A stretch of 64,000 nt of DNA from the NCBI GenBank assembly GCA_937929805.1, contig CALFUT010000029.1, forward strand, positions 1 through 64,000, in the 5' to 3' direction. The position numbers were made by a program, and so were the translations under genes. Position 1 is the first letter of the stretch. Each line of letters begins with the position of its first letter. Under the pieces are notes generated by a model. The model was not told the origin of the DNA and made no database searches. It saw only the letters and a list, made by a program, of their open reading frames with translations. The DNA comes from an uncultured Pirellulaceae bacterium (GTDB taxonomy: Bacteria; Planctomycetota; Planctomycetia; Pirellulales; Pirellulaceae). This document shows positions 61,872-64,000 of the stretch, piece by piece.

Positions 61872-63098
61872 ATGCGTCGATTGTTTTCGAACTTAGCTTT
61901 TAGTGCGCCGCCTTGGCAGACCTTGGTCGTCTGCCTCGTGTGCTGCGCGATCAATGCGGGATCGGCATTTGGACAGCAGGAAATCGATGACGCCTTAGAG
62001 TCGCAAAATCATGTAGAGGTCGTCGCTCCTTCAAACACGCAGCAATCGGTTACGGTTAGAAGATCAGTTGGAACCGAATCGATCTCGATCGACGCACGGG
62101 ATGAAATCTGGGTTTTGTCGGCTCATCAGGCACAAAAGCTTGATGGCTGTAATGCACGGTGCGATTCCTACGGCTCTGAAATTGAATTCGAAACACAACG
62201 TCTCGACTGCAGTCAGTGGCAGCCTCAAAGCCTATCCGATCTAGCGTTCGCTCATCAGAGTGACCCGGATCACGTCACCATCATGCTGGTTCATGGCAAT
62301 AATACGGACAACGACTGGGCGTTGACTCGTGGGCTACAGTTTTACGATCGGATTTTCGGTAAGTGTCCCGATGGACGGCCTCCAGTTCGGCTGATCATCC
62401 TTGCGTGGGAGTCCCAAAAAGTCTTGCCACGTCCTTGCTTAGACTACAAACTTAAATCAACCAGAGCCGTGGCGCTGGGATCGCACATTGGATGGCTACT
62501 TAACGAATTGGGTGGCAATCGCCCCGTGTTAGTCGGATACAGCCTCGGGGCTCAAGTTGTTCTATCGACACTGGTACACCTTGAAAGCTGCGGAAGCTTT
62601 GCCTCGTGCGAACTCCAAAACGGATTTCACGTTGCCTTCATCGCCCCGGCACTCGAAGCCGATTTCGCATGTGGAGAACTGGCGGCGATCAACAATAACC
62701 ATCTGATCGCCGACGCCCAGATTTTTGCGAACCGGAACGACCGAGTTGTTCTCGCATCACAGCTGCTGAGCCGACATCGGTGTGACAATCGATCGGTCGA
62801 GCCATCGCTGATTGGGCTGGCAGACAAAGGGCGGCTGGACGCAAATCGCTTTCAGCTACACGATGTTACTCGCGAGGTTCGCAATCGACACTCGCTGGGG
62901 AATTATATTGAATCCCGGACCGTTCAACGCTGCATGCTGCGTGTGGTCACCAATGCGAAACTCGAACACGCTAACCAGATCGTTGAATTCAGCGGCCAGC
63001 AAGTAGTCAAGGAAGTAGTCAAGCAAGTCGCTTCCACCGTTGCCCCGCTTGAGAGCAACTCAGGCGCAACCCGTCCGGTTCCTTCCATCCAGCGATAG
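61872..63098 (+). CDS. Secreted alpha/beta-hydrolase (DUF900-like)
   Basis: The 408-residue product starts at ATG 61872 with a signal peptide to about residue 37 (WQTLVVCLVCCAINAGSAFGQQ). Core marks are VTIMLVHGNNTDNDWALTRG (oxyanion loop), LIILAWESQKV, and PVLVGYSLGAQVVLSTL with the GxSxG nucleophile Ser224. The insertion of Cys-rich segments between strands is typical of planctomycete exported esterase-like proteins related to DUF900. The substrate is unknown. A longer frame to 61671 is probably not translated. It diverges from the lipoprotein gene. Confidence 0.75.
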   Translation: MRRLFSNLAFSAPPWQTLVVCLVCCAINAGSAFGQQEIDDALESQNHVEVVAPSNTQQSVTVRRSVGTESISIDARDEIWVLSAHQAQKLDGCNARCDSYGSEIEFETQRLDCSQWQPQSLSDLAFAHQSDPDHVTIMLVHGNNTDNDWALTRGLQFYDRIFGKCPDGRPPVRLIILAWESQKVLPRPCLDYKLKSTRAVALGSHIGWLLNELGGNRPVLVGYSLGAQVVLSTLVHLESCGSFASCELQNGFHVAFIAPALEADFACGELAAINNNHLIADAQIFANRNDRVVLASQLLSRHRCDNRSVEPSLIGLADKGRLDANRFQLHDVTREVRNRHSLGNYIESRTVQRCMLRVVTNAKLEHANQIVEFSGQQVVKEVVKQVASTVAPLESNSGATRPVPSIQR

Positions 63099-63381
63099 CC
63101 AATTCGTTGGGGCTCAAATCGACCGTCAACGCTAGTTCTCTGAGACGATGTTGATTTCCGGTTGATATCTGGTGCTCACGTGCCACCGTCCAAGTCGAGT
63201 GCTTTCCAAGGTTCTAGGCTTCGCATACGATAGAGTCCGCAAAAAGCGCAACTGGCCGAGCGATCGACGCGAATTGCTTGTGGTCGATGGCGTGCCGGGC
63301 AATGATTGACGACCGCGTTAAATTGCCGTCCGTCGGAATCCCAAATATGTCACGTCACGTCGTTTTGAATTTTTCTCATTG

Positions 63382-64000
63382 ATGATTTCTAACCCTCAGT
63401 TGCTGGTTTACTGCTGCTTGATCGTGATTGCGTCGACCGTTGGAGGTTCATTGCCATCGCTGATCAAGCTGACGCATCGCCGCATCCAATTGATGCTCAG
63501 CTTGGTTTCCGGAGTGATGCTAGGCGTCGCGCTTCTTCACTTGCTGCCTCACGCGATCTACGCGCTGCGCAGTCCCCAGCAGGCCTTGATGATCTGCCTG
63601 TTAGGGCTGCTGTTTATGTTCTTCATGGTGCGAATGTTTCATTTTCACCAGCATGATTTGGCGGTCGACGACCAACACGATCACGCGCAGAAGACGCTCT
63701 GTGATGAAGAGCACGATCATCATCACGTCCATTGCAAAAAGCACGATGGCCATCTGGATATGACTTGGGCCGGTTTGTGTTTTGGGTTGGCCGTTCACAC
63801 AATCGGTGATGGAATCGCGCTTGCGGCTGCCGTTGGTGGAACGACCACGTTTTCACTTGCGGGCGTGGGTGTATTTTTAGCGATCGTGTTGCACAAACCG
63901 CTCGATGCGATGTCGATTACTTCCCTGATGGCGGCGAAGGGCTGGGGAGTATCAAAACAAATCGTCGTGAGCCTAGTCTTTTCGTTGATGTGCCCGCTGG
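63382..64000 (+). CDS. ZIP family metal transporter, 3' end outside window
   Basis: An open frame starts at ATG 63382 and remains open to the window edge, giving 206 codons. Residues 7-80 contain three membrane helices, LLVYCCLIVIASTVGGSLPSLI first. Next comes a His-rich loop (HFHQHDL, DEEHDHHHVHCKKHDGH), then helix IV with HTIGDGIALA and helix V with LHKPLDAMSITS, the two metal-site motifs of ZIP zinc/iron transporters. It imports divalent metal into the cytoplasm. No other gene on the same strand is close. The start is inferred from the first ATG before the first helix. Confidence 0.85.
   Translation, partial: MISNPQLLVYCCLIVIASTVGGSLPSLIKLTHRRIQLMLSLVSGVMLGVALLHLLPHAIYALRSPQQALMICLLGLLFMFFMVRMFHFHQHDLAVDDQHDHAQKTLCDEEHDHHHVHCKKHDGHLDMTWAGLCFGLAVHTIGDGIALAAAVGGTTTFSLAGVGVFLAIVLHKPLDAMSITSLMAAKGWGVSKQIVVSLVFSLMCPL

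Overview
The window looks like a chromosomal segment of a planctomycete of the Pirellulales type (Rhodopirellula-like). This rests on gene content read by eye, not on a database search: a BBP7-type barrel protein, a YTV-like repeat protein, DUF1569 and DUF937 proteins, a thioredoxin/YHS fusion, a DUF4332 ATPase, DapL instead of the succinylase lysine route, and many loosely packed single genes on both strands.

Layout. 0-3.4 kb: a truncated secreted protein and a translationally coupled pair of M16 peptidase subunits. 3.4-5.4 kb: a three-gene Tad-pilus-like set (TadE, vWA/TadG, TadE). 5.8-18 kb: mostly minus-strand housekeeping and hypothetical genes (NIPSNAP, dapL, CPBP protease, family-5 uracil-DNA glycosylase, pentapeptide protein, DUF937, thioredoxin-YHS). 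18.8-24.2 kb: rho with a long disordered Gly/Ser/Asn/Arg N-terminus, tRNA-Ser(GGA) with a terminator, a stand-alone LigD-type 3'-phosphoesterase and a dihydrouridine synthase. 24.2-34.5 kb: a LolD/MacB-type ABC pair, a large YhaN-like ATPase with DUF4332 domains, SRPBCC, thymidine kinase, a TspO-like protein, DUF1569 and a PDZ protein.

34.6-39.5 kb is an accessory island and the most interesting part. A C-terminal remnant of a type I restriction subunit (HsdR) and an N-terminal remnant of HsdM flank a REP-associated tyrosine transposase, five REP-like hairpins and one 1028-residue gene. That gene reads as a purine-nucleoside-phosphorylase-like nucleosidase, then an NB-ARC/STAND ATPase, then about 14 HEAT-like repeats. 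This is the layout of an NLR-type immune sensor with a nucleotide-destroying effector.

39.6-47.5 kb: surface proteins (BBP7, YTV-like), a BRCT-MerR-TPR regulator and a SulP anion transporter with an unusual acidic/His insert. 47.7-60.8 kb: a compact five-gene biosynthetic operon made of a phosphopantetheinyl transferase, a hybrid A-PCP-KS-AT-ACP-aminotransferase synthase, a C-A-PCP module and two alpha/beta-hydrolase-fold proteins without a normal serine elbow. It should make a small beta-amino-acid-containing lipo/peptide-polyketide, possibly ending in glycine. 61-64 kb: a lipoprotein, a secreted alpha/beta hydrolase and the start of a ZIP metal transporter cut by the window edge.

No CRISPR array, rRNA, prophage or classical IS element was seen.
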